IMG/VR virus record: IMGVR_UViG_3300042356_000309
Coordinates: 1 to 64,000 of that record
DNA: 64,000 nucleotides
Strand: one strand, 5' to 3'
Source: a virus
The notes beneath the pieces are model-generated. The model was given only the letters and a program-made list of their open reading frames with translations, searched no databases and had not been told where the DNA came from. The position numbers were made by a program, and so were the translations under genes. Position 1 is the first letter of the stretch, and each line of letters starts with the position of its first letter. Below are positions 25,139 through 35,200 of the stretch, piece after piece.

Positions 25139-26635
25139 TTAATTATCTAATTCTCCACCTATTTCGCTTCCTGTTTTAACAGCATCTCTTGCTGAACTCC
25201 AACTTACATACCTGTTAAGAGTATCAAAAGTTCTAAACGTTTTAACATCCTTCCATACCTTTTCAGTAGGAATTATTTTATTAGTTTTCTGATCTCTTAT
25301 TATCTCATCTCCAGCATTTTGCAATTGTTGTAGTTTATAACTTCCATTATTAAGCAAAACAAGTTTATATCCAGAATCTAAGTAGTCATTAATTAAGTTT
25401 GTTGCAGCAACAGTCTTCTTGTTAAATAAATTTTTAAGTTGTTTAGCAGCCGTTGCATCTACTATCTCTGATTTAGTTGGTCCTCCAGATGATCCTCCAG
25501 AAGAACCTTTGTCTTTAGATTGTTCAAATTTTTTGGTTTCTAAATCAATCTGATACTCAAGGCTTTTATCTTTTGTAATCTTATCTTCAGTAGTCATATC
25601 TATCTGATTAGATATAAAATCCTTAACAGCTTGTCTTTGACCCTCAGTAAGATCTGGATTATACATATTATTCTCGTCAACACCCATTCTTACTAGTGAC
25701 ATATCTATATTATTTAGATCGTCCTCTGTTATCTCTTGACCAAGAATTTCTTTTTCAGACTGTAATTTAGAAAACAATTCATCATACTTCTGATTGTATT
25801 CTTCATCAGTATAATAGAAGCTAACGTCAAAGGCTCCATTGTCACCTAAAACACTTACCTGTGCCCTTGGATTTGAGTCTGGAGCAATAGCGTTATATAT
25901 CCTTTCTTTCATCAGCTCGTACTCTTTCTTAACCTTAACACTTTCAGTAGTTATTTCAATGTTAGGATTATCTGGGTCTTTACTAAACATTGTTGCTGGC
26001 TGCCAGTCAGCTGTATAGTTTTGAATTTCTGAAGGAAGGTCAATCTTATTAACTTGAATGTTTTCTGGTAGACTTAACAACCTAATGTCTGATACCTTCC
26101 CTATAGGTTGTCCAGTAGTTCTATCAAACTTAGACGTGTATACCCTGCCGTCATCACCAACAACTACAGAGTTACTCTTTACATCAGTAGCGTCTGTCCA
26201 GTTTTTTAAAAGCTCTGCCTCTAATACTCCAGACTTACCTTCCTGTTGTCTTGTGATAACATCTGCAACTCTTTGATCGTAGTTCTTAGCATTATTAGCT
26301 AGAGTACCCCAGTACTCTTTTAAGTTATTTTGTTTTATTTGAAAGTCTTTAGGCTTTAATCTACCAGCCTTCAACTCTTTCTCCCAACCCATTATCTTGT
26401 TCCTAGCATCGTCAGCACCCCTAAGTATCATCTCATTAAATGTCTGATCCTTACCTGGTGTATAGCTATTAATAAGTTTCTCGTTGTCACGAGACATTTG
26501 ATCGAGTGCGTCTCTTTCGGCCTGTCTCTCTTTCTCTATAGTTTCAAATTTAGTAGACAACTTGCCACTAAGCCCAGACCAATCTACCCCCTGTGTCGTT
26601 GGGGATACGTAACCCATATATGTTTGTTCTGCCAT
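25139..26635 (-). CDS. Internal virion protein, hypothetical (498 residues)
   Basis: Begins MAEQTYMGYVSPTTQGVDWS. Long charged helices dominate (residues 20-130 and 230-360), with a glycine/serine linker (SSGGSSGG) at about 378-388. It is coded directly before the giant ejected protein and after the alanine-rich core protein, the order expected for internal proteins of short-tailed phages. No enzymatic motif. Confidence 0.7.
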   Translation of the reverse strand: MAEQTYMGYVSPTTQGVDWSGLSGKLSTKFETIEKERQAERDALDQMSRDNEKLINSYTPGKDQTFNEMILRGADDARNKIMGWEKELKAGRLKPKDFQIKQNNLKEYWGTLANNAKNYDQRVADVITRQQEGKSGVLEAELLKNWTDATDVKSNSVVVGDDGRVYTSKFDRTTGQPIGKVSDIRLLSLPENIQVNKIDLPSEIQNYTADWQPATMFSKDPDNPNIEITTESVKVKKEYELMKERIYNAIAPDSNPRAQVSVLGDNGAFDVSFYYTDEEYNQKYDELFSKLQSEKEILGQEITEDDLNNIDMSLVRMGVDENNMYNPDLTEGQRQAVKDFISNQIDMTTEDKITKDKSLEYQIDLETKKFEQSKDKGSSGGSSGGPTKSEIVDATAAKQLKNLFNKKTVAATNLINDYLDSGYKLVLLNNGSYKLQQLQNAGDEIIRDQKTNKIIPTEKVWKDVKTFRTFDTLNRYVSWSSARDAVKTGSEIGGELDN

Positions 26636-26637
26636 AA

Positions 26638-27288
26638 TTAAGATGTAAATCCTTTATTTATCATCATAGGCTTGAAGAATTGCTCTAATGCCTTTCTTTT
26701 ATCTTTATTTAAAGTTTGTGGATTTAATGATTTATATAAATCAGTACTTGAGTATATATCTCCACCCAAACCTATTCCAGACTCAATAGCTCCAGTTATA
26801 GCTAAATTTTTTCTATCCTGTGCATCAGCAGCTGCCTGTTGAGCACCAGTTAGTTCAGCAGTATACATAGTCTCCTCTCTTTGAGCTTTTCTTTGCTCTA
26901 TCTCTGCCTTGTTTTGAGCTTGATATAAATCTCTTTGTAGTTTAGTTTCTCCAAACTGTGATGCTACGTTTAATGCCTGTTCATTTGTTTGGGCAAGAAT
27001 ATTTCCAATACCTCCAATAACCCCTTCAGAACCTGCCCCTTTAGATGCCTCAATAGCTCCTTTTGCAGCTCTGTCTGTAGTTTGTTGAGCCAACTCATAA
27101 CCTAGAGTAGGTACTTGGACACTTCCAAATGCATCAAGTTCTTTGATTCCAGTTAATTTAGCAGCTGCTTGAGCAGCCGCTTTCTGAGCTTGCTCTCTTG
27201 CCTTTTGAGCTTTTATAGCTTGTGCTACATTTAGACCTAGGCCTGCTACTCCTCCTGCTACCGCCATAGTTGTTGTTACCGCTGCCAT
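26638..27288 (-). CDS. Alanine-rich internal core protein, T7 gp14-like by position (216 residues)
   Basis: A hydrophobic glycine/alanine N-terminus (MAVAGGVAGLGLNVAQAI) that could insert in a membrane is followed by long A/Q/E-rich helices (KAREQAQKAAAQAAAKL). This composition and position upstream of large ejected proteins matches small internal core proteins that form part of an ejection channel. Assignment is by character and context, not detailed similarity. Confidence 0.65.
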   Translation of the reverse strand: MAAVTTTMAVAGGVAGLGLNVAQAIKAQKAREQAQKAAAQAAAKLTGIKELDAFGSVQVPTLGYELAQQTTDRAAKGAIEASKGAGSEGVIGGIGNILAQTNEQALNVASQFGETKLQRDLYQAQNKAEIEQRKAQREETMYTAELTGAQQAAADAQDRKNLAITGAIESGIGLGGDIYSSTDLYKSLNPQTLNKDKRKALEQFFKPMMINKGFTS

Positions 27289-27319
27289 CTTATTTTTTAT
27301 TATTCAAAGTTATTAAAAA

Positions 27320-27730
27320 TTATTGTAATATCTTAATCATTTCTTGACAATTTTTATCACCAGATAAAAATCCACACTCTACGTACCTGTCAACTAAATG
27401 CTTGTTCTTTAGTGACGTATATATGTACTTATACCCCTCCTGCTCTACGTATATAGATAGAACGTTTATCAGCATGTTCAGTGCCTCCTTACGGTCTGCC
27501 CTGTTCTTGTAGTTAGGGTTTGAAACTATGTACTCTATCCAAGCTGTCTTGGAGTTTGTGAAGTACACAAACCCAGCACATATATGCTCTCCACCCTTAG
27601 ACACCATTATACCTCCAGCACCGTTCTGAGGGAGCATATCCCTGCTAGGTGCAGTCCATCTCCACTGCTCCCACCAACCCTTAAGGATGGTATCGTAGTC
27701 ATCTTCTTTTAGATATCTAACCTCCATCAT
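27320..27730 (-). CDS. GNAT-like acetyltransferase-fold protein (136 residues)
   Basis: MMEVRYLKEDDYDTILKGWW at the start and ICAGFVYFTNSKTAWIEYIVSNP followed by a helix fit the N-acyltransferase (GNAT) fold. The acetyl-CoA loop R/QxxGxA is poorly kept, so activity is doubtful. Its ATG overlaps the previous stop (ATGATGG). Its place among virion genes suggests a structural or virion-modifying role. Confidence 0.6.
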   Translation of the reverse strand: MMEVRYLKEDDYDTILKGWWEQWRWTAPSRDMLPQNGAGGIMVSKGGEHICAGFVYFTNSKTAWIEYIVSNPNYKNRADRKEALNMLINVLSIYVEQEGYKYIYTSLKNKHLVDRYVECGFLSGDKNCQEMIKILQ

Positions 27731-28473
27731 GGATAACTTTTAAATACTGAAGACTCTATAGAGAATAGCTCAAACTGTGAAGTAGACTTAGGCGTGTTAA
27801 TTGTAAGCTCTACCTGCATGTAGTACCCCCTAAGTCCGTAAGACTCAACCATATTGTTTTTAGCTATAAGTATATACATACCGTAAAAAAGAGGAGGCCC
27901 AACTAATGACGAAAAACTAATAGTGCTCGATGAAACATTAATAGCCTGTCCTAGATAAACTAACTGTCCTAATCCATCAAGTGTATAAACCCTGTCAGTT
28001 ACAGAAACTTTATTTTCTATTTCATATGAAAAACTCATAGAAAGTGATGTAAAGGATGTTAAAGCTCCAACTCCCTGTACTGATAATGAAGCTGTGTCAA
28101 CAGTATTGTCGTCTGGCCTTCTAATAAATGCGTACCACTCACCCTCCTTAGCCTTGAAGTAGCTATCATCAATAATACCTATCTCTAGATCTGTAAGTAA
28201 ATCAGCGTCCCAAGACTTGTCACTGTCAATAACTAGCGTCTTAAACATCTTTATCTCCGTAGGACTTTCATTTAATACAGTCTTTATAGAAGATGGATAC
28301 TGAGTTCCGTAGAAAGTATTTCTAGATACGTTTGTATCGTGCTTGTATAGATTTCCATCACTCCATGTATAGAAAGTATTATTCATACCAATCATCCAGT
28401 CTGGTATGAACGCCCACCTAGAGGTCCATCCGCTGGACATTGTAGAGTATGTAAGTGTAACAGGAGGATTCAT
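27727..28473 (-). CDS. Virion protein resembling the C-terminal part of stabilization/muzzle proteins (248 residues)
   Basis: The start is the ATG at 28473; a TACCTTTG box lies just upstream (28479-28486). The segment SGWTSRWAFIPDWMIGMNNT…GNLYKHDTN resembles what I recall of the C-terminal region of crAss-like stabilization proteins. That would make this a separately encoded piece of the 32265-36209 protein. The rest is beta-rich. Identification is tentative. Confidence 0.55.
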   Translation of the reverse strand: MNPPVTLTYSTMSSGWTSRWAFIPDWMIGMNNTFYTWSDGNLYKHDTNVSRNTFYGTQYPSSIKTVLNESPTEIKMFKTLVIDSDKSWDADLLTDLEIGIIDDSYFKAKEGEWYAFIRRPDDNTVDTASLSVQGVGALTSFTSLSMSFSYEIENKVSVTDRVYTLDGLGQLVYLGQAINVSSSTISFSSLVGPPLFYGMYILIAKNNMVESYGLRGYYMQVELTINTPKSTSQFELFSIESSVFKSYP

Positions 28474-28478
28474 ATTTG

Positions 28479-28486
28479 CAAAGGTA
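28479..28486 (-). promoter_or_regulatory. -7 box TACCTTTG before 27727-28473
   Basis: Matches TAnnTTTG five bases upstream of the ATG. No TTG lies at the usual 17-23 bp distance, so it is a weak candidate. Confidence 0.35.
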
Positions 28487-28492
28487 CTAAAA

Positions 28493-29410
28493 TTACACCA
28501 AACAGCTATCGATAGATTTCATAAAGTTATAGTAGTTGTAAGAACACCTATCTTTATTAACGTCAATCTCTTCATTAAACGGGTACGAGTCTATGTAGTT
28601 TGCCTTAAAGAACATACCCTGTTTCTCGTCCTGTACCCCAGCATTATGGAAGAAGTAGTGCGTGTCCCAGCTAGATATTGGGCACGTTGCCCAACAAAAA
28701 TCAAACTCATCTGGAACCCTTACCTCATGACCAAACTTCCATGCCGTCCATAGTTCTGACCACATAGACGCAGTCCATACCTGTATGCCGTATGGATCAC
28801 CTTCCTTCTTAAGATTTGTTAACTTAACAAGTTCATCGTATAGGTTTCTAGAGTTCTTGTAAACCTCAGCCCAGTATACGTGATCAATGTTCTTCATTAG
28901 TTTCTGAGCACCACCAGAGTTATCTTGATTATCCTCAACTAGTTTCCTGTCAACACCGATAACCTCACACATCTTGTTTAGAACATCCTCTGACTTACTC
29001 TTTATATAGTTCGCTCCTATATAGCTGATCGTGTCACTGAAGTACCACGTGTCGTCATTAAGGTATGGGCTAAAGTCGAAGTACTTGGTAAACAAGAAGT
29101 CGCAGTCATGGAAGAATATAGCGTCATCCTTAAGGTACGGATGTTCTCTAAAGTGCTGCTCCAACATATACGACTGTATCGCTGGAGGATAGTTACACTC
29201 TCCCATATTGTCTTCATAGAAGAAGAATCTTACGTATGGGAACTTGGCCTGTATCTTTCTCCAAGACTCTGGAATCTCTTCCATATAACAGGCCACCACA
29301 TCTATATCATTACCACTGTATCCTAGAGATAGGAAGTTGTGTAGATAAACCTCAACCTGCCAAGCATAGTAATCAATAGCTGGTTGAGCAGAAAGAAATC
29401 TTAAACGCAT
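28493..29410 (-). CDS. Glycosyltransferase-like protein in the tail-gene cluster (305 residues)
   Basis: The N-terminal region is alpha/beta (MRLRFLSAQPAIDYYAWQVEVYL), and FFHDCDFLF at about residues 98-106 looks like the DxD metal/nucleotide-sugar motif of GT-A fold transferases. The C-terminal half is rich in W, Y and D. It overlaps the poly-threonine adhesin gene by 10 bp, so the two are co-translated. Inference: it may add sugars to the adhesin's threonine linkers. Confidence 0.6.
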   Translation of the reverse strand: MRLRFLSAQPAIDYYAWQVEVYLHNFLSLGYSGNDIDVVACYMEEIPESWRKIQAKFPYVRFFFYEDNMGECNYPPAIQSYMLEQHFREHPYLKDDAIFFHDCDFLFTKYFDFSPYLNDDTWYFSDTISYIGANYIKSKSEDVLNKMCEVIGVDRKLVEDNQDNSGGAQKLMKNIDHVYWAEVYKNSRNLYDELVKLTNLKKEGDPYGIQVWTASMWSELWTAWKFGHEVRVPDEFDFCWATCPISSWDTHYFFHNAGVQDEKQGMFFKANYIDSYPFNEEIDVNKDRCSYNYYNFMKSIDSCLV

Positions 29411-32265
29411 AAAGTACTATTTCCTGTCCAATTAGTTCCGTCCCACTCGTATGCAACTGTAGTAGCTAACTGCAAGTAATAGTTTGCAGGAGCCAATACA
29501 TATACACCTAAAACATATTCGTATATACTATTAGTATATACTCCAACTGTACCATCTATAAAGAACTCACCTATAGGTGACTCGCATATAGTGTCAGCAT
29601 CACCATGTCTAAAGTATGAACTTGTAGGAGGTGCAGCAGTTGTTGTAGTTGTAGTAGTCGTAGTAGTAGTCGTAGTAGTAGTTGTAGTTGTAGTCGTTGT
29701 TGTGATACCTGTACAGTCCACACAGTTGTCATACGTAAATAACACACTAGATACAGCTACCCCTGGAGATGCTGAGCCAAGTATTGTATAACATACATTA
29801 TTAGCGCACTTAACTACCTCACCTGGAGATAGTGTACTAAACGACTGATGTGAAATTAAAACTGTTGCTCCTGCAACACATACTCTTGCTAAATAATATG
29901 ATGTAGGCAGCGTAGTAGTTGTAGTAGTTGTAGTAACTCCAGAACAAGCAACAATCAATAGAACCTGTCCAGTACTTGCAACCTGCATGGCGTATGCCGC
30001 TCCATCAAAGAAGTAGTACCACCCATTGCCACCAGCAAGTGGAATAGTTCCAATAGAGTTTGTATATACAAAGTCATTTACAACTGGATACGGATTAGTT
30101 CCATTATGATAGTAAGTTGAAAGTGGACCAGTAGAGTTAGCACAGGCATCGTAAGATGAAAGCTGTCTATCTGGATCCATACTAAACGCAGTAAATACTG
30201 GAGCAGTCGTTGTTGTGGTTGTGGTTGTAGTTGTTGTAATATTTAAACATGTGGCACAGTCTCCATACGGACCAACAGTATTATCTATTAAAACATATGG
30301 ATACGAAGCTGTAGTTGTTGCTGTTATCTCCCAACAGTTTCCATCAGTTGTTTTAACATAGTCTCCAACAATAAATCCACTAGTTGTTGTGTCTACTAGT
30401 GTAGCTATAACTAAACCATCTGGACACAATGTAGCTGTAAACCAGTCACCAGTTGGAAGTGTAGTAGTTGTAGTAGTAGTTGTAGTTGACGTTGTTGTCG
30501 TAGTAGATACTGGGCACTCGTTCTTGTCACATACTGTTCCAGTTTCACAAACCTTTATTGAGTATGTAGAGTGATCAATCTTATACCATTGGCTGCCACC
30601 CATAAACTTTGTAGTGGCCTTGAAGTCAACATATATGTTATCATTTATATCTGGAACCCTTCCATTACCATCGTGATATAATAAAGTGTATATTGGTGAC
30701 ACAGCGCAAGCTGCATCTCCAGTATCCCCAAAGTTTTCTACATCTATAGCGAACGGAGTAAGTTTTATTCCAGTTTCTACTGTTATATTTATAGTTTTTG
30801 GATCTCCATATCCTAAACAATTTGAAGCTCTTAACGTAATATCATAAGAACATGCCTCCTCTGGAGTTCCAAATATCTCTCCAGTCGTATAGTTAAACGA
30901 CAATCCCTTTGGAAGATAGAAATCTAAGCATGCCTTATTAAAAGTATATGTACCGTTACCAAGAACAAGAGTAGGTGTAGTGCTAGAGCAGGTTGTTATA
31001 CTTTCACTGTTCAGTGTTCCAACCGTTATTCTTTTATTATTACCGTAGCAGTCAACAATATCAAATATAGATCCAGTGTCTCCAGATGTAAATGTATACG
31101 AATCACAAGACCCTAACACTCTCCATTCAGTTGGATTGTTACTTGCCTGCATAGGAACGTTGATAAAATTTCCTTGAGTAATTACAATGTCCTCTTGAAA
31201 TATAAATGGAACAGCATACTCTAAGCAGTCACATCCTGCAAATGCATTTACAACTCCATTCTCTCCAACTAGCCCATACAATCCACCAGATACTGGAGGT
31301 ACAGCCATAGACACATCACTTATAAGGTGATACGAATTATTACCGTTGTATGGACTAAGTCCTGTAGAGTCTGTAAATATCTGATCTCCAGTTACTGGAT
31401 ACAGACCTAATCCATTATGATACATAGCAACGTTTGCTGTTTGCGAACAAACATTACTAGGTTCTCCATCAGTAGTATCTATATAGAACGTCTTAAGGTA
31501 CGGGTCAATCCTTGATATGTTCCAAGAAGAATTAGCAAGAGGAGAGTGTACGTATAGCACAGACTCATCATCTGTAGATGCAGACTTAAAGAACTCTATA
31601 GAACCAGATCCGTTATCAACTAGTCCATCATAAGGAAAAACAAGATTAATATCAGAAGGACTTATTCCAGCAGATATTAAATTATTATAGTTTGCCAGTG
31701 TATTTAGACCTACATAACCAGTGTCTTGAATAACCCTATCGTTATAGCTAAGTATATACCTAACTGGCTTTAATACTGTATTATAGTTTACTCCAGATAT
31801 ACCTCTCTCGTCTGGGAAAGGAATATTTATATACCTCTCTGTAGCTGCGCCAGAGTATGATGCGTATCCAGAAGTAAGACTATCTGTATAGTCCCATATA
31901 AGGTATAGATTTTCGTAGTTATTAGGGTTGTTAAATACAAACGAACCCTCATACTTTCCAGCCATCAATACCATAGGTATCTCTGTTGCTAGAGATATAA
32001 TTATATCCTTTTGAGTGTCATCGTAAAGTACGTCAGACACTAGGTAGTACACCTTATTATTAAGAGATGGTTCTAAATCCTTTATAAAAGAAGACTTATC
32101 TATTGGCACATAAACCTTTATAGTGGCTCCGTCATAAGGTATGTAGCCTATACCTCCCTCACCAGTTAACTCGTTAAATAGAGCTATCTCGTTTGCCTCT
32201 AGTGATACACCGTTTATCTTAAACTCTGAACTTCCTGTATACTGAAAACTCTGATTTGTATTCAT
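29401..32265 (-). CDS. Modular tail adhesin with poly-threonine linkers (954 residues)
   Basis: The N-terminal ~580 residues are beta-rich virion-type sequence, with an Ig/cadherin-like part near 420-490. After that, four poly-threonine linkers (about residues 587-602, 676-687, 777-785 and 854-877) separate two repeated module types. One carries YYHNGTNPYPVVNDFVYTN-like and GGNGWYYF-like motifs; the other has paired cysteines ending NCVDC or DCATC. The linkers are trinucleotide arrays mixing ACT, ACA, ACG and ACC. This layout suggests a stalk of swappable receptor-binding or glycan-binding modules. The ATG follows the stabilization gene, sharing base 32265. Confidence 0.75.
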   Translation of the reverse strand: MNTNQSFQYTGSSEFKINGVSLEANEIALFNELTGEGGIGYIPYDGATIKVYVPIDKSSFIKDLEPSLNNKVYYLVSDVLYDDTQKDIIISLATEIPMVLMAGKYEGSFVFNNPNNYENLYLIWDYTDSLTSGYASYSGAATERYINIPFPDERGISGVNYNTVLKPVRYILSYNDRVIQDTGYVGLNTLANYNNLISAGISPSDINLVFPYDGLVDNGSGSIEFFKSASTDDESVLYVHSPLANSSWNISRIDPYLKTFYIDTTDGEPSNVCSQTANVAMYHNGLGLYPVTGDQIFTDSTGLSPYNGNNSYHLISDVSMAVPPVSGGLYGLVGENGVVNAFAGCDCLEYAVPFIFQEDIVITQGNFINVPMQASNNPTEWRVLGSCDSYTFTSGDTGSIFDIVDCYGNNKRITVGTLNSESITTCSSTTPTLVLGNGTYTFNKACLDFYLPKGLSFNYTTGEIFGTPEEACSYDITLRASNCLGYGDPKTINITVETGIKLTPFAIDVENFGDTGDAACAVSPIYTLLYHDGNGRVPDINDNIYVDFKATTKFMGGSQWYKIDHSTYSIKVCETGTVCDKNECPVSTTTTTSTTTTTTTTTLPTGDWFTATLCPDGLVIATLVDTTTSGFIVGDYVKTTDGNCWEITATTTASYPYVLIDNTVGPYGDCATCLNITTTTTTTTTTTAPVFTAFSMDPDRQLSSYDACANSTGPLSTYYHNGTNPYPVVNDFVYTNSIGTIPLAGGNGWYYFFDGAAYAMQVASTGQVLLIVACSGVTTTTTTTTLPTSYYLARVCVAGATVLISHQSFSTLSPGEVVKCANNVCYTILGSASPGVAVSSVLFTYDNCVDCTGITTTTTTTTTTTTTTTTTTTTTTAAPPTSSYFRHGDADTICESPIGEFFIDGTVGVYTNSIYEYVLGVYVLAPANYYLQLATTVAYEWDGTNWTGNSTLCV
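29636..30508 (-). repeat. Four (ACN)n trinucleotide arrays encoding poly-threonine
   Basis: Arrays at about 29636-29706, 29911-29937, 30205-30240 and 30459-30508. Because each unit is a codon, slippage or recombination between arrays would change linker length or drop a module without shifting the frame. Codons are mixed, so the tract is not a pure microsatellite. Confidence 0.8.
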
Positions 32266-35200
32266 TATTTAATCAGTTTATTATTTCTTACTATGGTAAC
32301 TACATTTAACCCTTTGCTTCTAGCCTGCTTCAATGTAAAGCTAACAGTTTTTCCGCAATAAGTAACAACAAATCCCATACTTCTTACTACTCCAGTTGTA
32401 TTCTGTGAAACCTGTGCAGATATTACAGCGTCACCTGTCCCAGCAGATATAAATCCAGTAGCCCAGTTTGTACCAAATCCAAGGTCAGTAACACTAATCG
32501 TCCAAGATACATCTGTTGTTATCCTAAATAGTTCGACTAAGTTACCAAAAGTTCCATTAACATTTATAATTCTTTCTGTTCTATTTATCGACAATTTACA
32601 ACCAAGTATACTTATGTTGTTTGAAGACAGTGTATACAAATGATTATGAGGGTCGTAGCATCCTATCTTCTGAGTATCACCGTAGTTCTGCATCATGTCT
32701 ATGAAGTAGTCCTTCATACCGTTTGCAGATATTTCAGCTATCTGATTTCCTGCCATCTGAAGAACTGCACCTCTGTTTGCATCTGTAAAGAATATATCGT
32801 CACCCCACATTGCAAAAGACTCTGGGTTTCTGCTTATACCATACTCACCTGGAAACGCTATCTGTGTTCCCAATACCTGTGGTATTGATACTATCTGCCC
32901 ACCTCCAGCAGAATCTGATAGTAGGTTCTTTTCATAAAGAACAGAGCTCACCTTGTTTTCTTGGAAAACAAGAACGTCTGTATCTCTAGCATGCATCTTC
33001 TGTATTGATCCAAACTCCCCATCAAGATACTTGAAGTTAGCTATTGAAAGATTAAACTCGTTCAATGAGTTTATGCCTGTGTTTTCTCCAAATATACCAC
33101 TATAACATATAGCGTTTCTACTAACCTTCTGCTCGTATCCATCTACAGTCGTTGTAGCTCTTGGGCTATACTTTAGTGTAGCTGCGTTCCAGTCATCTCT
33201 TATTCTATAGGTCTCAAGACCATTTGCGTATGACCACGCATTGAAGTCAGAGTTTATACTGTATAACGGATTGTTTATCTTTATAACTGCTGGCTGAACA
33301 GCTGTTTGGTTCTGATCTATCTGATCATAGCTTGCTGCTCCTGCAAGAATTTCTGGAGGAGACAGAGCAACATAAGCAAAGTTTATAACAACACTGTACG
33401 GACTTGGCACAAATAGAATCTCATAATATCCAGAAGGTATTACCACACCGACTGTACTTACAGCTGACCTTACAAATATATACTCCCCAACAACAAAGTT
33501 ATGCATCATATCTGTTGATGTAGGAGAGTTTTGTGAAACTGGACCTAGAACTGTTTTATTGTTTAGAGGTATACCTGTTATAGATGTACCTGTACTAACA
33601 AACTGATTGTAGTTTGCATACTGCCAAACAACCTCATGCCTTCCAGCCTTTAGTCTGTACGTTCTAGATAGCTCGTGATAGATATCTGTCTCTGATTCAT
33701 CTGGAACTGTCTCCGCAATGATCTGATTTGATAGGTGTCTAATATATATACTAGCAGACATTCTGTTTGTAACTCCATTAACGTTGCTTCCAGATATAAT
33801 CATATATACTGGATAATTTAAAAAGTTTGGAACATTTGTTAAAAATGAATCTAGTTCTATATTTGATAGTGGAGTCCCAGATGTTGTTGTTTGAAAATTA
33901 CCACCCCTTCTAAAAGAAACAGCCTTAGCTCCTAATGCGTTTCCATTAACATCTGTATATTGAAAATCAATATATGCTCCAGACTCAACAAACCACTCCT
34001 CTATATTTTGATATGTGCTATTACTATAAAATACCTGTGGAATATTACTAGCATTTGGATTTTCAGTCTCATTGTAATTTATCTCTATAACATCTCCTGG
34101 ATATATTATTACATCAGTAGAAATGTTTGGAGTAATTGCGCACTGTGGCAAATCATTTGCATCATATACTCCCTTTCCTCCAAAATAATTTAAAGTTGGA
34201 TTATTATATACAGACCTTATACTAGTTTTCCATACATCTCCTACGGAAGGTTGAGAATTCCATATTATATAAAAATTCTGACCATATTGAGATCCTATAT
34301 TAATAGGAAACGGAACTCCTAATGATATTGTATAGTTTCCGTTCCACTGTCCACTTGAAGTTATATCTGTTGTCCATCTAAATTCCGTACTACTAACAAC
34401 CTCTATAGTTATCCTATAATCATTATTTAATACTGGTACATTATTAGCTGGTACTAACGGTAGCGATACATCTTGAGTTAATGATAATGCGTTACCATTA
34501 TTTTCTCCATAGTATATTGGATTCTCAACAAAATTAGTATTTTGAGAGGATTGAGCTACAGATCCTCCTTCATACCCATATGCTGCATGCCAATAAATTT
34601 GAACCCCAACATTTGAATTAAGTTCTGTAGGTGAGTCAACCTTTATCTTAAAGTATAGACCTGCCTGTGCTCCAGCAATTCCCTCAAATCCTGCTGGCTG
34701 CATATTTAACTCTAACACCTTATATTTCTTGTTTGAGTATGTAGGTCCAGATGAATCAGACTTAAATATAACATACTTGCCTACAGGAACTTTATCTCTG
34801 TCAGACTCGTGTATCAAGAAATATCTAAACTGATTCTTAGTATAGAAGTATATAGGGAACATATTATAGTACTGTCCCTTTGCCTGCTTTATTACTAACC
34901 TATAACTTGTTGCCCATGTAGGAGCATTGTTATATATGCTTGCTATTAAACTGTTACCTTTATCTGATTGCGTTGGTGGTATGTACACAGTATTACCGTC
35001 AGATGTAAGTGTTGTCGTTGATCTACCATAGTCATCTAGGTATACTAGACCAATCTCGTAATCCCTGTCAGATCTGAATGTTTGCAGAGGACCTAAAGGA
35101 GTGGTATTATTAGTAGACAGATACTTAAGACCTATCCTAACTGGCTCCAACACATCATAGAACTGCGTGTAGTTTCCATACATAACTCTGTTACCAACAA

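Noticed and set aside
29636-30508. Variable region of a diversity-generating retroelement, or a CRISPR array
   Set aside because: No reverse transcriptase or template repeat is seen, and the repeats are codon triplets inside one open frame.
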